Part shown: piece by piece, positions 40,397 through 49,178 of the stretch
Layout of the letters: every line of letters starts with the position of its first letter
Numbering within the stretch: the first letter of the stretch is position 1
Source of the DNA: Jeotgalibacillus campisalis
GTDB taxonomy: Bacteria > Bacillota > Bacilli > Bacillales > Jeotgalibacillaceae
DNA length: 64,000 bases
Assembly (NCBI RefSeq): GCF_000829515.1
Contig: NZ_JXRR01000011.1
Location: 1-64,000, forward strand
Direction of reading: 5' to 3'
Notes under the pieces: model-generated
The model's input: only the letters and a program-made list of their open reading frames with translations
Databases searched by the model: none
Told to the model about the DNA's origin: nothing
Program-made: the position numbers and the translations under genes

Positions 40397-42254
40397 GAGA
40401 TTAGGTGTGATTGTAGGGGTGGAAGGTAATGTATCTCAGGTTGGTATGTACCATATGTCTAATGATGCAGAGTTTATATGGTATGGAGATATCTTAACAG
40501 GACCAAAGGTTGGTGCATTTTTAACTATTAATCAAAATGAAGTGAAAATTATTGCAACAGTTTCTACAGAAAAAATTATAGATCAGCAAAATACAATTAA
40601 AAGTACCGAATTCGATAATCGATATACTAAGAATTCTATTAATCGTATAATCACTCTAAAAGTAAAAGGAGTAATTAGTGAAGGTGAATTTCAAGTTACT
40701 AGTAAATATGTTCCTATGATTGGTAATGAAGTTACTTTAACCACGCATGAAGAGCTTAAAATTATATATGGAGTTGAAATAACAAAATTAACAATTACTA
40801 TTGGAGAGTCAATCTTAGAAGGACAACCAATTCAACTCTCCATTAATAAATTTTTTGCGTCACATATAGGGATTTTTGGGAATACTGGTAGCGGAAAATC
40901 GAATACATTACATAAGCTATTTTTAGAACTTTTTAGATCTAATTATTATCAACAAATTATTCAGAAGTCGCAGTTTTTTATCATCGATTTTAATGGAGAA
41001 TATATAGGGGAAGGCATGTTTGGTGTGGATGAATCACATAAAGAAATATTTAGAGTTAATACTAGGAACGAAGGTCAGGGACGTAAATTGCCTATAAAAA
41101 AAGATTATTTATTCGATCCTGACATTTTAGCAATATTGTTCGACGCCCGTCCTGCAACTCAAATACCGTTCTTACGAACAGCACTAAAAACTTTTAATGA
41201 AAAAATAAATGATGGGGATAGCTTTGCGGGTATTGAAATAGGGTTATTACTATCAATCATTAAAGGAGCTAAAAGCGTCAGTGATGACGCACTGGATAAC
41301 TGGATGGCTGCTGCTGAAAGTGTAGGTATTGAAAAAGAATATTTTAGTGGGCTTGAAAGTAATTTCACAAAAAATTCATTTGGTAATTTAGTAGTGACGT
41401 CAGGAAAGGGAAAAGTGATTCTTAAAGAAGGACAAATAACACCCGATGGAAAAAGAGAGCTTAAAATTGATGAATTGAAGGTGAAACTTTGTAACATATT
41501 TACTGATGCTACCCCAATTCAAAAACTTAACTACTTTCTGCAATTTCAGAGAGTTTACGTTTCTGCATGGAAATCGGCTAATATTGAACATATTAACCCG
41601 TTATTTAATCGAATAAAAACATCGTTTGATAGTCTGGAAAAAGTTATTGAAGTTCACGAAGATGTTTCTGGGAGATACAAGACAATGAATATCATCTCTC
41701 TTGTAGATGCAAATCAAGCCATCACTCGTTTGATTCCTATGCTAGTATCAAAAATGATATATGATGATCAACGATTTAATGTTGCAGGTCAAAACATTGA
41801 TCGAACAAAACATTTGATTATTGATGAAGCCCATAACATTTTAAATGCTGCCTATAGGAATAACGGTGATGATTGGCAGGATTATCGTCTATCTGTATTT
41901 GAAGAGATTATCAAAGAAGGTAGAAAGTTTGGTTATTATTTGACACTTTCAAGTCAACGACCTGCTGATATTTCACCAACTATATTATCACAAACACATA
42001 ACTATCTTATTCATCGTTTGGTTAATGAGAAAGATTTGCGAATGTTAGAGAATACAATGCCAACACTAGATAAAAGCTCGTATCAAATGATTCCTAGTTT
42101 AGGAAAAGGTGAAGTAATTATAACTGGGAATGCAATGCAAGTTCCGGTATTTGTCAAAGTACCAAAGGAAAAAAACATACGTCCTAATAGTGATGATGTC
42201 TTGCTTACAAAGTTATGGAGAAATACATCTGATTCCACTGAGCCTATTGCCTAG
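40380..42254 (+). CDS. HerA-like hexameric ATPase subunit of SIR2-HerA
   Basis: The 624-residue protein has an N-terminal HAS-barrel-like region (about 1-150) and a RecA/FtsK-type HerA ATPase domain: Walker A GNTGSGKS (167-174), an early FIIDFNGEY strand, Walker B LIIDEAHNIL (479-488) and the sensor SSQRP (524-528). A helical insertion lies between about 250 and 440. In SIR2-HerA complexes the HerA hexamer docks with SIR2 oligomers and ATP/DNA binding controls NADase activity. GGAGG lies 9 nt before the ATG and inside the SIR2 gene. DNA pumping or helicase activity is inferred from the family. Confidence 0.87.
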   Translation: MTKHSKRLGVIVGVEGNVSQVGMYHMSNDAEFIWYGDILTGPKVGAFLTINQNEVKIIATVSTEKIIDQQNTIKSTEFDNRYTKNSINRIITLKVKGVISEGEFQVTSKYVPMIGNEVTLTTHEELKIIYGVEITKLTITIGESILEGQPIQLSINKFFASHIGIFGNTGSGKSNTLHKLFLELFRSNYYQQIIQKSQFFIIDFNGEYIGEGMFGVDESHKEIFRVNTRNEGQGRKLPIKKDYLFDPDILAILFDARPATQIPFLRTALKTFNEKINDGDSFAGIEIGLLLSIIKGAKSVSDDALDNWMAAAESVGIEKEYFSGLESNFTKNSFGNLVVTSGKGKVILKEGQITPDGKRELKIDELKVKLCNIFTDATPIQKLNYFLQFQRVYVSAWKSANIEHINPLFNRIKTSFDSLEKVIEVHEDVSGRYKTMNIISLVDANQAITRLIPMLVSKMIYDDQRFNVAGQNIDRTKHLIIDEAHNILNAAYRNNGDDWQDYRLSVFEEIIKEGRKFGYYLTLSSQRPADISPTILSQTHNYLIHRLVNEKDLRMLENTMPTLDKSSYQMIPSLGKGEVIITGNAMQVPVFVKVPKEKNIRPNSDDVLLTKLWRNTSDSTEPIA

Positions 42255-42340
42255 CAATTATGGGATTTATGAGTTAGAGAATTCAATTACTCAGAAATAG
42301 TTTTATTGAACTAACATCCGCCATTTTAGAGAGGATCTGT

Positions 42341-43102
42341 ATGATGAGTAAAAATCAAGAATATCAGGATAATATCGAGCAAAGATGCTTGGATTTTGTA
42401 AAGAATGATATGAATGAGAAAGATTGTTTTGGATTATCCAATAATCAGTACGTTGAATTGAAAAATTGGTTAAATGAATCTAAGCTTAATTTCAATAATA
42501 ATAAATTTCCGGATTTTGTTTTTAATGACGGCTTTATAGAACATTTTTCAGTTACTTCATCATTAGAAAATAGAAAAGGTGCAAAGCAGAAAAGGGAATC
42601 GACTGTTTTCAAAAAGAATAGTGAAAATAATTTTTTTAGTAATCTTGATAATATTGAAGAAGACATACTGTTAAGTCGTTCGCATGGTCGCCTATTTGAA
42701 GAACATACATATTTTAATATTGTAAACTCAATAAAAAAGAATTGGGTAAAGCATATAGAAAGTTACGATAAAAATATATCCACATCTAAACATGGAATTT
42801 TCCTAATTGAATATATAGATATTAATATCCAAACAGCGGTTGCTAGAGAAAATGAGCCAGCAGAGATTTTTGAGACATATAGAATAAGTGTTGATAAGCA
42901 TTTGTTAAATTGGATATATACATACAAAGAAAAAATAGATAATTTAATTTTTGTTAATCTTCTATTACCCTCTATTGAGGTAATAAGAATAGATAATATT
43001 CCAGAGCTTATAGTGGGAATTTCAAATGTTATTTATGCACCTACTTTAGGGATGGAAACTCACAAGTATGTAGGTTTTAAAATTATGAAGGATAATATTT
43101 AA
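42341..43102 (+). CDS. Unassigned third gene of the SIR2-HerA island
   Basis: The 253-residue protein starts at ATG 42341 or 42344 after GAGAGG, 86 nt downstream of the HerA gene and in the same direction. I do not recognise a family with certainty. Residues 56-74 read FPDFVFNDGFIEHFSVTSS, with Pro57-Asp58 and Glu67 spaced like the first acidic residues of PD-(D/E)XK nucleases, but the expected Lys after Glu67 is Phe. It is rich in Asn, Lys, Ile and Glu, has no membrane segment or signal peptide, and has a predicted mixed alpha/beta fold. Its composition matches the SIR2 and HerA genes, so it was probably acquired with them. It may be an accessory component or an independent passenger. Confidence 0.6.
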   Translation: MMSKNQEYQDNIEQRCLDFVKNDMNEKDCFGLSNNQYVELKNWLNESKLNFNNNKFPDFVFNDGFIEHFSVTSSLENRKGAKQKRESTVFKKNSENNFFSNLDNIEEDILLSRSHGRLFEEHTYFNIVNSIKKNWVKHIESYDKNISTSKHGIFLIEYIDINIQTAVARENEPAEIFETYRISVDKHLLNWIYTYKEKIDNLIFVNLLLPSIEVIRIDNIPELIVGISNVIYAPTLGMETHKYVGFKIMKDNI

Positions 43103-43179
43103 TAGCAAACTTGAAATAAAATAAAAATGAGGCTGATACAGAATGATGTTTAAATTGAGTTTTTTTTATCGTAAATATA

Positions 43180-43311
43180 AGGTGAACGGAGCGGAAGGTG
43201 GCGACTCCTGCAGGATGTGACGGCAAGCTGAGACTCTTCAAGGCAAAGCCTGGAGGAGGCTCAGCGCCGTCCCTGCGGAAAGCGTCCACCTGAAGCGCAG
43301 AGAACCGGTTA
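43180..43311. repeat. Diverged copy of the dispersed palindromic repeat
   Basis: It shares the skeleton of the other copies (GGAAGG.G..GACTCC, TGAGAC, GGCTCA, GCGGAAAGCGT, CCTGAA, GAACCGGT) but differs in the stems. GGCGT/ACGCC has become GGTGG/CCACC, GCGGGA/TCCCGC has become GACGGC/GCCGTC, and GTGAG/CTCAC has become GCTGAG/CTCAGC. It lies just right of the SIR2-HerA island. The following 43312-43611 stretch holds only a short frame (43503) with no ribosome site. Confidence 0.8.
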
Positions 43312-43611
43312 GAAAAGGTTGATACATATTTGTCCAACCTCATTTTTATTGTAAGTATCAATTCAAAGAATTTATGAATCTATTAATATAAGTATTCAAC
43401 TAACATCTATCAGTTTGGTTCTAATTGTTTCAAAAAATATCAAATACAATCTGGTTAAATAAATTTTCATCCATATAACAATTCCGAAAAACCATTATAT
43501 AAATGGACTTCGATGTATTAAATCCACCTAGATTTATTAAGTACTGGTTCTCAAAAGATGAGACCACAGGCAGAGAAAAATTAGAATGGCAAAGAAAAGA
43601 AAAAATTAAAA

Positions 43612-43654
43612 ACTGTCCGGAAGTGATTAAATCACTTCCGGGCAGTCTTTTTTT
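43612..43654. terminator. Terminator at the 3' end of the persulfide dioxygenase gene
   Basis: ACTGTCCGGAAGTGAT and ATCACTTCCGGGCAGT form a 16-bp stem (one wobble) with T-runs on both strands. Confidence 0.88.
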
Positions 43655-45062
43655 ACCTTGTCACTTTTTCAGGATATTTTTCTTTCCAGGCACCAAAGCC
43701 GCCCTCTAGATGAATAACCTCTTTAAAGCCGAGTGACAGCATGACACTTGCCGCAATGGCAGATCTGGCGCCGGATTGACAATGAATTAAAACAGGCTTC
43801 TCTTCATCGAGCTTCTTGCCTTCTTCACGCAAATGGCCAAGCATTTTATGCTGGACCCCTTCCATATGACCTTCCTGCCATTCGGAATCATTACGGACAT
43901 CAATTATCTGTACCGCCTCTTTTTCTTTTTCCTGCTCAAACTTTTCCTTGCTTACGGTTTCATAAGAAGCAGTTGCTATCGAATCTATTGAATTAGGATC
44001 GATAAGCATGACAATTTGATCTAAATGAATGGATTGTAGGGCTATGATCGCTTCTTCTGCGTCAGAAGGCTTAACGATTAAAGCAATTTTTTCTTCATAA
44101 TCCACCAGCCAGCCGGCCCAGTTTGGCAGCAATTTTCCAAGCGGAATATTAATTGAACCAGGAACGAGTCCTTTTTCCGCTTCTTTTGCGGGGCGAGTGT
44201 CCAATAAGAAATGGCCGCTTTGTGCTGCCCACTTTACAATTTCTTCTTCATTAGAAAACCACTTGCCATCCGTTTCTTCTATAATCGCTGGACCGAGCTT
44301 ATTAACTTTCTTCATTTGGGCAAAATAAGATGGAGCTTCCGGCTGGTCCTGAAGAAGTTCCTCGATAAATGCTTGTTCATCCGTTTCTTTTAGTGCCCAA
44401 TTGGTTTGTTTTTCATAACCGATAGTCGATTGAGGAACAGCACCTAATGACTTTCCACAGGCACTTCCTGCACCGTGTCCCGGCCAGATTATCATATGAT
44501 CAGGAAATTCCTTAAAGCGCTGAATGGATTTAAACATACTCTCTGCACCTGATCTTGCCGTGCCTTGTGCACCAGCTGATTTTTCCAGAAGATCCGGGCG
44601 TCCGACATCTCCAACGAATACAAAGTCCCCTGTGAATATTCCCATTGGCTGTTCAGCTCCTCCGCCAACATCCGTGAGAATAAAAGAGATGCTTTCAGGT
44701 GTATGACCCGGAGTATGAAGGACGTCGAATTGAACATTTCCAATCATAAACGTGTCATTGTCTTTAAGCTTCGTAACATGCAGCTGATCGGTGTAGCCGT
44801 ATTTCCAATCTTCATCTCCTTCATCAGAAAGATAAAGTGCAGCATCATGTTTCACGGCGAGCTGACGGGCGCCTGATACGAAATCTGCGTGAATGTGGGT
44901 CTCAGCAGCTGCTGTAACACGAAGGCCCTCTTTGTCTGCATCTTGAAGAATCATATCAAGATGACGGGGAGGATCGATTAAAATCGCTTCACCTGTGCGC
45001 TGACATCCAACTAAATAAGAATACTGAGCAAGTTTTTCATCAAAGTAAGAACGTAAAAACAT
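43653..45062 (-). CDS. MBL-fold persulfide dioxygenase fused to two rhodanese domains (CstB-like)
   Basis: AAGGAGG precedes ATG 45062, giving 469 residues. The N-terminal metallo-beta-lactamase domain (1-260) has HIHAD (His56, His58, Asp60) and GHTPESISF, GDFVFVGDVGRPDL and PGHGAGSACGK. A first rhodanese-like domain (about 270-360) lacks the loop cysteine. A second (about 370-469) has the active Cys428 in HCQSGARS. This is the layout of staphylococcal CstB, which oxidises low-molecular-weight persulfides and releases thiosulfate, protecting against sulfide stress. A CstR/CsoR-like operator lies between its -35 and -10 boxes. A cystine-type ABC transporter is divergently placed, a fitting sulfur context. 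Confidence 0.85.
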   Translation of the reverse strand: MFLRSYFDEKLAQYSYLVGCQRTGEAILIDPPRHLDMILQDADKEGLRVTAAAETHIHADFVSGARQLAVKHDAALYLSDEGDEDWKYGYTDQLHVTKLKDNDTFMIGNVQFDVLHTPGHTPESISFILTDVGGGAEQPMGIFTGDFVFVGDVGRPDLLEKSAGAQGTARSGAESMFKSIQRFKEFPDHMIIWPGHGAGSACGKSLGAVPQSTIGYEKQTNWALKETDEQAFIEELLQDQPEAPSYFAQMKKVNKLGPAIIEETDGKWFSNEEEIVKWAAQSGHFLLDTRPAKEAEKGLVPGSINIPLGKLLPNWAGWLVDYEEKIALIVKPSDAEEAIIALQSIHLDQIVMLIDPNSIDSIATASYETVSKEKFEQEKEKEAVQIIDVRNDSEWQEGHMEGVQHKMLGHLREEGKKLDEEKPVLIHCQSGARSAIAASVMLSLGFKEVIHLEGGFGAWKEKYPEKVTR

Positions 45063-45093
45063 AAGATCTGCCTCCTTAACAGTATGATTGCAA

Positions 45094-45122
45094 GGTATAA
45101 TACCCTGCGGGGTATAACTCAA
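45094..45122 (-). promoter_or_regulatory. Promoter with embedded CstR/CsoR-type operator
   Basis: On the minus strand TTGAGT (45122-45117), a 17-bp spacer and TATACC (45099-45094) form the promoter. The spacer contains a perfect 6-4-6 inverted repeat, ATACCC-TGCG-GGGTAT on the plus strand (45100-45115). G/C-tract repeats flanked by AT are the operator type of CsoR-family repressors such as persulfide-sensing CstR. No such repressor gene is in the window. Confidence 0.7.
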
Positions 45123-45246
45123 CTTAATCATTATATTGCCGATTAATCAAACCTTTTGTTTCTGAGTCAATAGTGTTTACAATTTAAAGGTTACGTAATA
45201 CAATCACATAAGTTATTTATTAATCCGATAAGAATGGGTGGTTATT

Positions 45247-46065
45247 ATGATGAAAAAATGGATGGGTATTTCAACAATCGTTCTTGCAGGGCTTCTTGGG
45301 GCTTGTGGATCTGACGATGCAGGAGAAGAAAATCAGGGAGCAGAAAACGACGGTTCTGCTGAAAATCTTCTTGCTCAAATACAAGAAGAAGGGACCATCA
45401 CGGTAGGAACAGAAGGTACTTATGCGCCTTTTACCTTTCATGATGATACAGATAAACTGACAGGGTATGACGTGGAAGTGATGAATGAAATTGCTGAACG
45501 CATGGGTGTGGAAGCAGAATACAAAGAAACTCAATGGGACTCGATGTTTGAAGGATTAAATTCCTCTCGTTTTGATGTAATCGCCAATCAGGTTGGAGTG
45601 AACGAAGAAAGACTGGAAACCTATGATTTTTCAACTCCTTATACATACTCAGGAGCTGTCGTCGTTGTACCGGAAGATAATTCAAGCGTTTCTGCTATTG
45701 AAGATATAGAAGGCATGAGCTCAGCTCAATCCCTAACAAGCAACTACGCAGAGATTGCGACGGAGTATGGTGCTGAACTTGTTCAGGTTGAGGGACTTGC
45801 TCAAGCAATTGAATTAATTAAAACAGGCCGTGCAGAAGTAACGGTTAATGATAAGCTGGCTATTTTGGATTTCCAAAAACAGCAGCCAAATGCAGGAATT
45901 AAAATTGCGGCAGAAGAAGAAAATGCTTCAGAAAACGCCTTTATGTTCCGTCAGGGAAATGAAGAATTAATAGAAGAATTCAACAAGCACTTAGAAGACA
46001 TGCAGGAAGACGGCACTCTTGCTGAAATTTCAGAAGAATGGTTTGGTGAAGATGTATCTCAATAA
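45247..46065 (+). CDS. tcyA: Amino-acid (cystine-type) ABC transporter binding lipoprotein
   Basis: ATG 45247 or 45250 follows GGGTGG; an upstream in-frame GTG overlaps that site. It encodes about 272 residues with lipobox LLGAC (Cys19/20), an acidic linker and the SBP_bac_3 fold: GTITVGTEGTYAPFTFHDDTDKLTGYDVEVMNEIAERMGVEAEYKETQWDSMFEGLNSSRFDVIANQVG. The Arg of NQVGVNEER and the Asp-rich C-terminus resemble TcyA/FliY cystine-binding proteins. The following permease and ATPase complete the importer. Cystine as substrate is inferred from family likeness and the adjacent sulfur gene. Confidence 0.82.
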   Translation: MMKKWMGISTIVLAGLLGACGSDDAGEENQGAENDGSAENLLAQIQEEGTITVGTEGTYAPFTFHDDTDKLTGYDVEVMNEIAERMGVEAEYKETQWDSMFEGLNSSRFDVIANQVGVNEERLETYDFSTPYTYSGAVVVVPEDNSSVSAIEDIEGMSSAQSLTSNYAEIATEYGAELVQVEGLAQAIELIKTGRAEVTVNDKLAILDFQKQQPNAGIKIAAEEENASENAFMFRQGNEELIEEFNKHLEDMQEDGTLAEISEEWFGEDVSQ

Positions 46066-46750
46066 TCTTTTAGGAGCAGCGGATCCAATTGTTGATTGGG
46101 AGTTATTCCAATCGTCACTTTGGCCAATGATTCAAGGCGGAATTCAATATACGATTCCGCTTACTCTTATTTCATTTACAATCGGAATCATTATTGCTTT
46201 ACTAACGGCATTAGCCCGTTTATCGAATAGTAAAATACTCGCAGGCATTGCAAGGGTATATGTATCGGCTATCCGGGGAACCCCTCTGCTTGTTCAGTTA
46301 TCCATTATCTTCTTTGGTCTTGCGAGCATCGGGCTGGTCATTGATCCATTTCCGAGTGCGGTTATTGCCTTTTCGCTGAACGTTGGGGCATACGCTTCAG
46401 AAATTATCCGTGCCTCTATTCTCTCTGTGCCTAAAGGGCAGTGGGAAGCAGGGCATGCAATAGGAATGACACATAAACAGGCACTGACGCGTATCATTCT
46501 GCCTCAGGCCACACGTGTTTCGATTCCGCCGCTTTCAAACTCTTTTATCAGTTTAGTAAAAGATACTTCGCTTGCTTCTACGATTTTAGTAACTGAATTG
46601 TTCAGAAAGTCACAGGAAATTGCTGCTAGAACGTACGAGTTCATGCAGCTTTACATTACAGCTGCAATTCTTTACTGGATTGTTTGTTTCACCTTGTCTG
46701 TTATTCAGGGCAGAATTGAAAAACGACTCGATCGTTATGTTGCGAAGTAA
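46052..46750 (+). CDS. tcyB: Amino-acid (cystine-type) ABC transporter permease
   Basis: ATG 46052 lies inside the end of the binding-protein gene (14-nt overlap), giving 232 residues. It has about five membrane helices and the HisM-type core YTIPLTLISFTIGIIIALLTALARLSNSK ... YVSAIRGTPLLVQLSIIFFGL and the EAA loop EAGHAIGMTHKQALTRIILPQATRVSIPPLSNSFISLVKDTSL. The signature is that of polar amino-acid importers; TcyB is the closest named type. It is co-translated with its neighbours. Confidence 0.85.
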   Translation: MYLNNLLGAADPIVDWELFQSSLWPMIQGGIQYTIPLTLISFTIGIIIALLTALARLSNSKILAGIARVYVSAIRGTPLLVQLSIIFFGLASIGLVIDPFPSAVIAFSLNVGAYASEIIRASILSVPKGQWEAGHAIGMTHKQALTRIILPQATRVSIPPLSNSFISLVKDTSLASTILVTELFRKSQEIAARTYEFMQLYITAAILYWIVCFTLSVIQGRIEKRLDRYVAK

Positions 46751-46762
46751 GGAGGGAACCCT

Positions 46763-47512
46763 ATGCTAGTTTCTGTACAAAATCTTCATAAATCATTTGG
46801 TGATCTGGATGTTTTAAAAGGAATTGACCTTTCCATTGAAAAAGGAAGTGTTGTAGCGGTCATTGGTCCCTCCGGATCAGGAAAAACGACTATGCTTCGC
46901 TGCTTAAATGCACTTGAAATGCCGAATAAAGGAACCATACAATTTGAGCAGGATCTTAGGATCAGCTTCGATAAAATGCCATCAAAAAAAGAAATACTGC
47001 AGCTGCGGAGAAAATCTGGCATGGTTTTTCAATCGTATAATTTATTCCCGCATAAAACCGCAATTCAAAATGTGATGGAAGGTCCGATCGTGGTTCAGAA
47101 AAAGGAAAAAGCAGTTGTTCAAAAGCTTGCTGAGAATCTATTGAAAAAGGTTGGATTAGAGGAAAAAATGCATCTGTATCCACATCAGCTTTCAGGCGGA
47201 CAGCAGCAGCGGGTCGGCATTGCAAGGGCTTTGGCTATTGAACCTGAACTCATGCTTTTTGACGAACCTACTTCAGCGCTCGATCCTGAAATTGTAGGAG
47301 AGGTTCTGACCGTTATTCGGGATCTTGCAAACGAAGGCTGGACGATGGCGATTGTGACGCACGAATTGAAATTTGCTGAAGAGGTTGCAGATCATATTGT
47401 TTTCATAGATGGAGGATATATCGTTGAACAGGGACCTCCTGCTGAAATTCTGAAGAATCCAAAGGAACCGCGCACTAAACAATTTTTAAACAGATTGTTG
47501 AATCCTTCATAA
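46763..47512 (+). CDS. tcyC: Amino-acid (cystine-type) ABC transporter ATPase
   Basis: The 249-residue ATPase follows AAGGAGGG. Walker A is GPSGSGKT (about 36-43), signature LSGGQQQRVGIARAL, Walker B LMLFDEPTSALDPE and switch VTHELKFAEEVADH. The C-terminal GPPAEILKNPKEPRTKQFLNRLL is characteristic of polar amino-acid ATPases such as TcyC/TcyN. It powers import through the preceding permease. A terminator follows at 47549. Confidence 0.87.
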   Translation: MLVSVQNLHKSFGDLDVLKGIDLSIEKGSVVAVIGPSGSGKTTMLRCLNALEMPNKGTIQFEQDLRISFDKMPSKKEILQLRRKSGMVFQSYNLFPHKTAIQNVMEGPIVVQKKEKAVVQKLAENLLKKVGLEEKMHLYPHQLSGGQQQRVGIARALAIEPELMLFDEPTSALDPEIVGEVLTVIRDLANEGWTMAIVTHELKFAEEVADHIVFIDGGYIVEQGPPAEILKNPKEPRTKQFLNRLLNPS

Positions 47513-47548
47513 TAGAGTAATGGATGATAGACCCCTGCATGAATTATG

Positions 47549-47592
47549 GAATGCCCTCACAATGAAAATCATAGTGAAGGCGTTCTTTTTTT
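47549..47592 (+). terminator. Intrinsic terminator of the cystine-type operon
   Basis: GAATGCC-CTCAC pairs with GTGAAGGCGTTC around a 14-nt A-rich loop and is followed by seven Ts. Confidence 0.8.
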
Positions 47593-47774
47593 CATGCAGA
47601 AATTATTTCCTCCTGCTTTTTAAAAGCCCCCTCCAGCTAAAAACCTGCTTGATCAGCGAGAATGACCGAGTGTTTTTTGGGAGATTTCTCTATTACTACT
47701 TCAATATTAAGTCGTGCAATCCTGGCCGTTTTTTGACACAATAAAGGAATAAAGTACAGAGGAGAGGGATGAAA

Positions 47775-48575
47775 ATGCCAAAAGCCATTTTTTTTGACTT
47801 AGACGATACACTTTTATGGGATAAGAAAAGCATTGAAGAAGCACTGATGTTAACGGCTCAGCAGGCGATGGAGATCTATCAAGTGGATGCAGAGCGCCTT
47901 ATTGCGGATGTTAGAGAAATTGCACCAGCCGTATATTCGTCACTGTCGACCCACTCGTTTACTCAATTGATCGGCATTAATCCCTTTGAAGGACTATGGG
48001 GAGAATTTGGTGACCCCATTCATCATATGTTCAGAGAAATGGGAGACATCATGCCAGAGTACAGAAAACAAGTCTGGACAAAAGCGTTAAAAAAACAGGA
48101 AGTATTTAATAAAGAATTCGGCTATGAATTAGCCCAGCGATTTATTGAAAACAGGAAAAGAACGCCTGTCGTGTATGAAGAAACCTTTGCGGTGCTGGAT
48201 GAGTTCAAAGAACAAGGGATGCGGATGCTGCTGCTTACAAACGGCGCACCTTCTTTGCAGTTGGAAAAACTGAAGCTGACGCCTGAGCTTGTCCCTTATT
48301 TTGAGCACATTGTAATTTCAGGAAACGTTGGATTTGGAAAGCCGAATGCGGAAATTTTTAATCACAGTCTGAGATTGATGGACCTTCTTGCAGAGGATGT
48401 CTGGATGGTTGGGGACAATAAAAAAACGGATATTCTTGGAGCAAACCGGGCAAACATTCAAAGTGTATGGATTCAGCATGATGATTTGGATGAAAAAAGA
48501 AGTGAAAAAGACGGGAATCCAGATACCACCATCAATCGATTAAAGCAATTACTGACTCTGGTAAAAAATAATTAG
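47775..48575 (+). CDS. HAD-superfamily hydrolase
   Basis: GGAGAGG lies 7 nt before ATG 47775 (266 residues); ATG 47769 is too close to it. The HAD motifs are DLDDTLLWD (motif I, nucleophile Asp), LLTNGAP (motif II), the Lys in GFGKPNAEIF (motif III) and WMVGDNKKTDILGANRANIQSVWI (motif IV). A helical cap lies between about 20 and 120. The product resembles YsaA-type phosphatases that act on small phosphorylated metabolites; the physiological substrate is not evident. A monocistronic gene. Confidence 0.88.
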   Translation: MPKAIFFDLDDTLLWDKKSIEEALMLTAQQAMEIYQVDAERLIADVREIAPAVYSSLSTHSFTQLIGINPFEGLWGEFGDPIHHMFREMGDIMPEYRKQVWTKALKKQEVFNKEFGYELAQRFIENRKRTPVVYEETFAVLDEFKEQGMRMLLLTNGAPSLQLEKLKLTPELVPYFEHIVISGNVGFGKPNAEIFNHSLRLMDLLAEDVWMVGDNKKTDILGANRANIQSVWIQHDDLDEKRSEKDGNPDTTINRLKQLLTLVKNN

Positions 48576-48668
48576 TAATTTTTAAGCATAATTTCGAAAC
48601 TTTATGTGTATCTTTCCGTAGAATAGGGGAAATGTTTAATAAACATACATATACAGGAGGTCGTAAAA

Positions 48669-49133
48669 TTGAAAAGAACCGCAGAAATCGTTTTAAGTGT
48701 AATTGGTGTCATCTTAAATATTCTCTTAATTTTAGGCGTATTTGTTTTTAATACTTTCTTATCAGACGAACAGCTTAGAAGTGAGCTGGAGGCTGAAATG
48801 GCGAATGACCCGGATCTTGCAGCAAATGGGGCGGATATAACAGGCATTTTTGATTTCCTCAATGGATTAGGTGTGTTTTTCAACATTGTAATTATCATCA
48901 GTACGATTTTGAGCATCGTAGCGATTGTCGTAGTGCGTGGCAACCGTAAACCGAAACTTGCAGGAGGGCTTCTGATAGGAAGTGCCGTTTTAGTTTTCCT
49001 TGGTACCTTTTTGATTGGCTGGCTGCCGGCGCTGCTTTTCCTTATTGCCGGAATTATGTGCTTTGCCCGCAAACCAAAGGTCCAGGACCAGCATATGCAT
49101 GACCAGCGTGACGATGAGTTAAGACCCTTATAA
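48669..49133 (+). CDS. DUF4064 membrane protein
   Basis: A TTG start has AGGAGGT 8 nt upstream. The 154-residue product has four membrane segments (about 6-27, 68-88, 99-117, 120-138) with an outside loop EAEMANDPDLAANGADITGIFDFL between the first two and a polar tail containing HMHDQRDDE. RKPKLAGGLLIGSAVLVFLGTFLIGWLPALLFLIAGIMCFARKP is the DUF4064 signature as I remember it. Function unknown. Confidence 0.78.
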   Translation: MKRTAEIVLSVIGVILNILLILGVFVFNTFLSDEQLRSELEAEMANDPDLAANGADITGIFDFLNGLGVFFNIVIIISTILSIVAIVVVRGNRKPKLAGGLLIGSAVLVFLGTFLIGWLPALLFLIAGIMCFARKPKVQDQHMHDQRDDELRPL

Positions 49134-49140
49134 AATGAGT

Positions 49141-49178
49141 AAAGGCTGTCCCAAATTAGCGGGGCAGCCTTTTTTTCA
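49141..49178. terminator. Terminator between the DUF4064 and fhuF-like genes
   Basis: AAGGCTGTCCC and GGGGCAGCCTT form the stem (one wobble) and a run of seven Ts follows on the plus strand; the minus-strand gene ends within the T-run. Confidence 0.85.

Noticed and set aside
43503-43709. 68-codon frame beginning MDFDVLNPPRFIKYWFSKDE
   Set aside because: The first 37 residues look protein-like and could be a gene remnant, but there is no ribosome site, and the frame then runs through a terminator hairpin and into the convergent gene. Not supportable as a gene.
47520-47744. 74-codon frame after the cystine ATPase gene
   Set aside because: It starts without a ribosome site and reads through the terminator hairpin and T-run.
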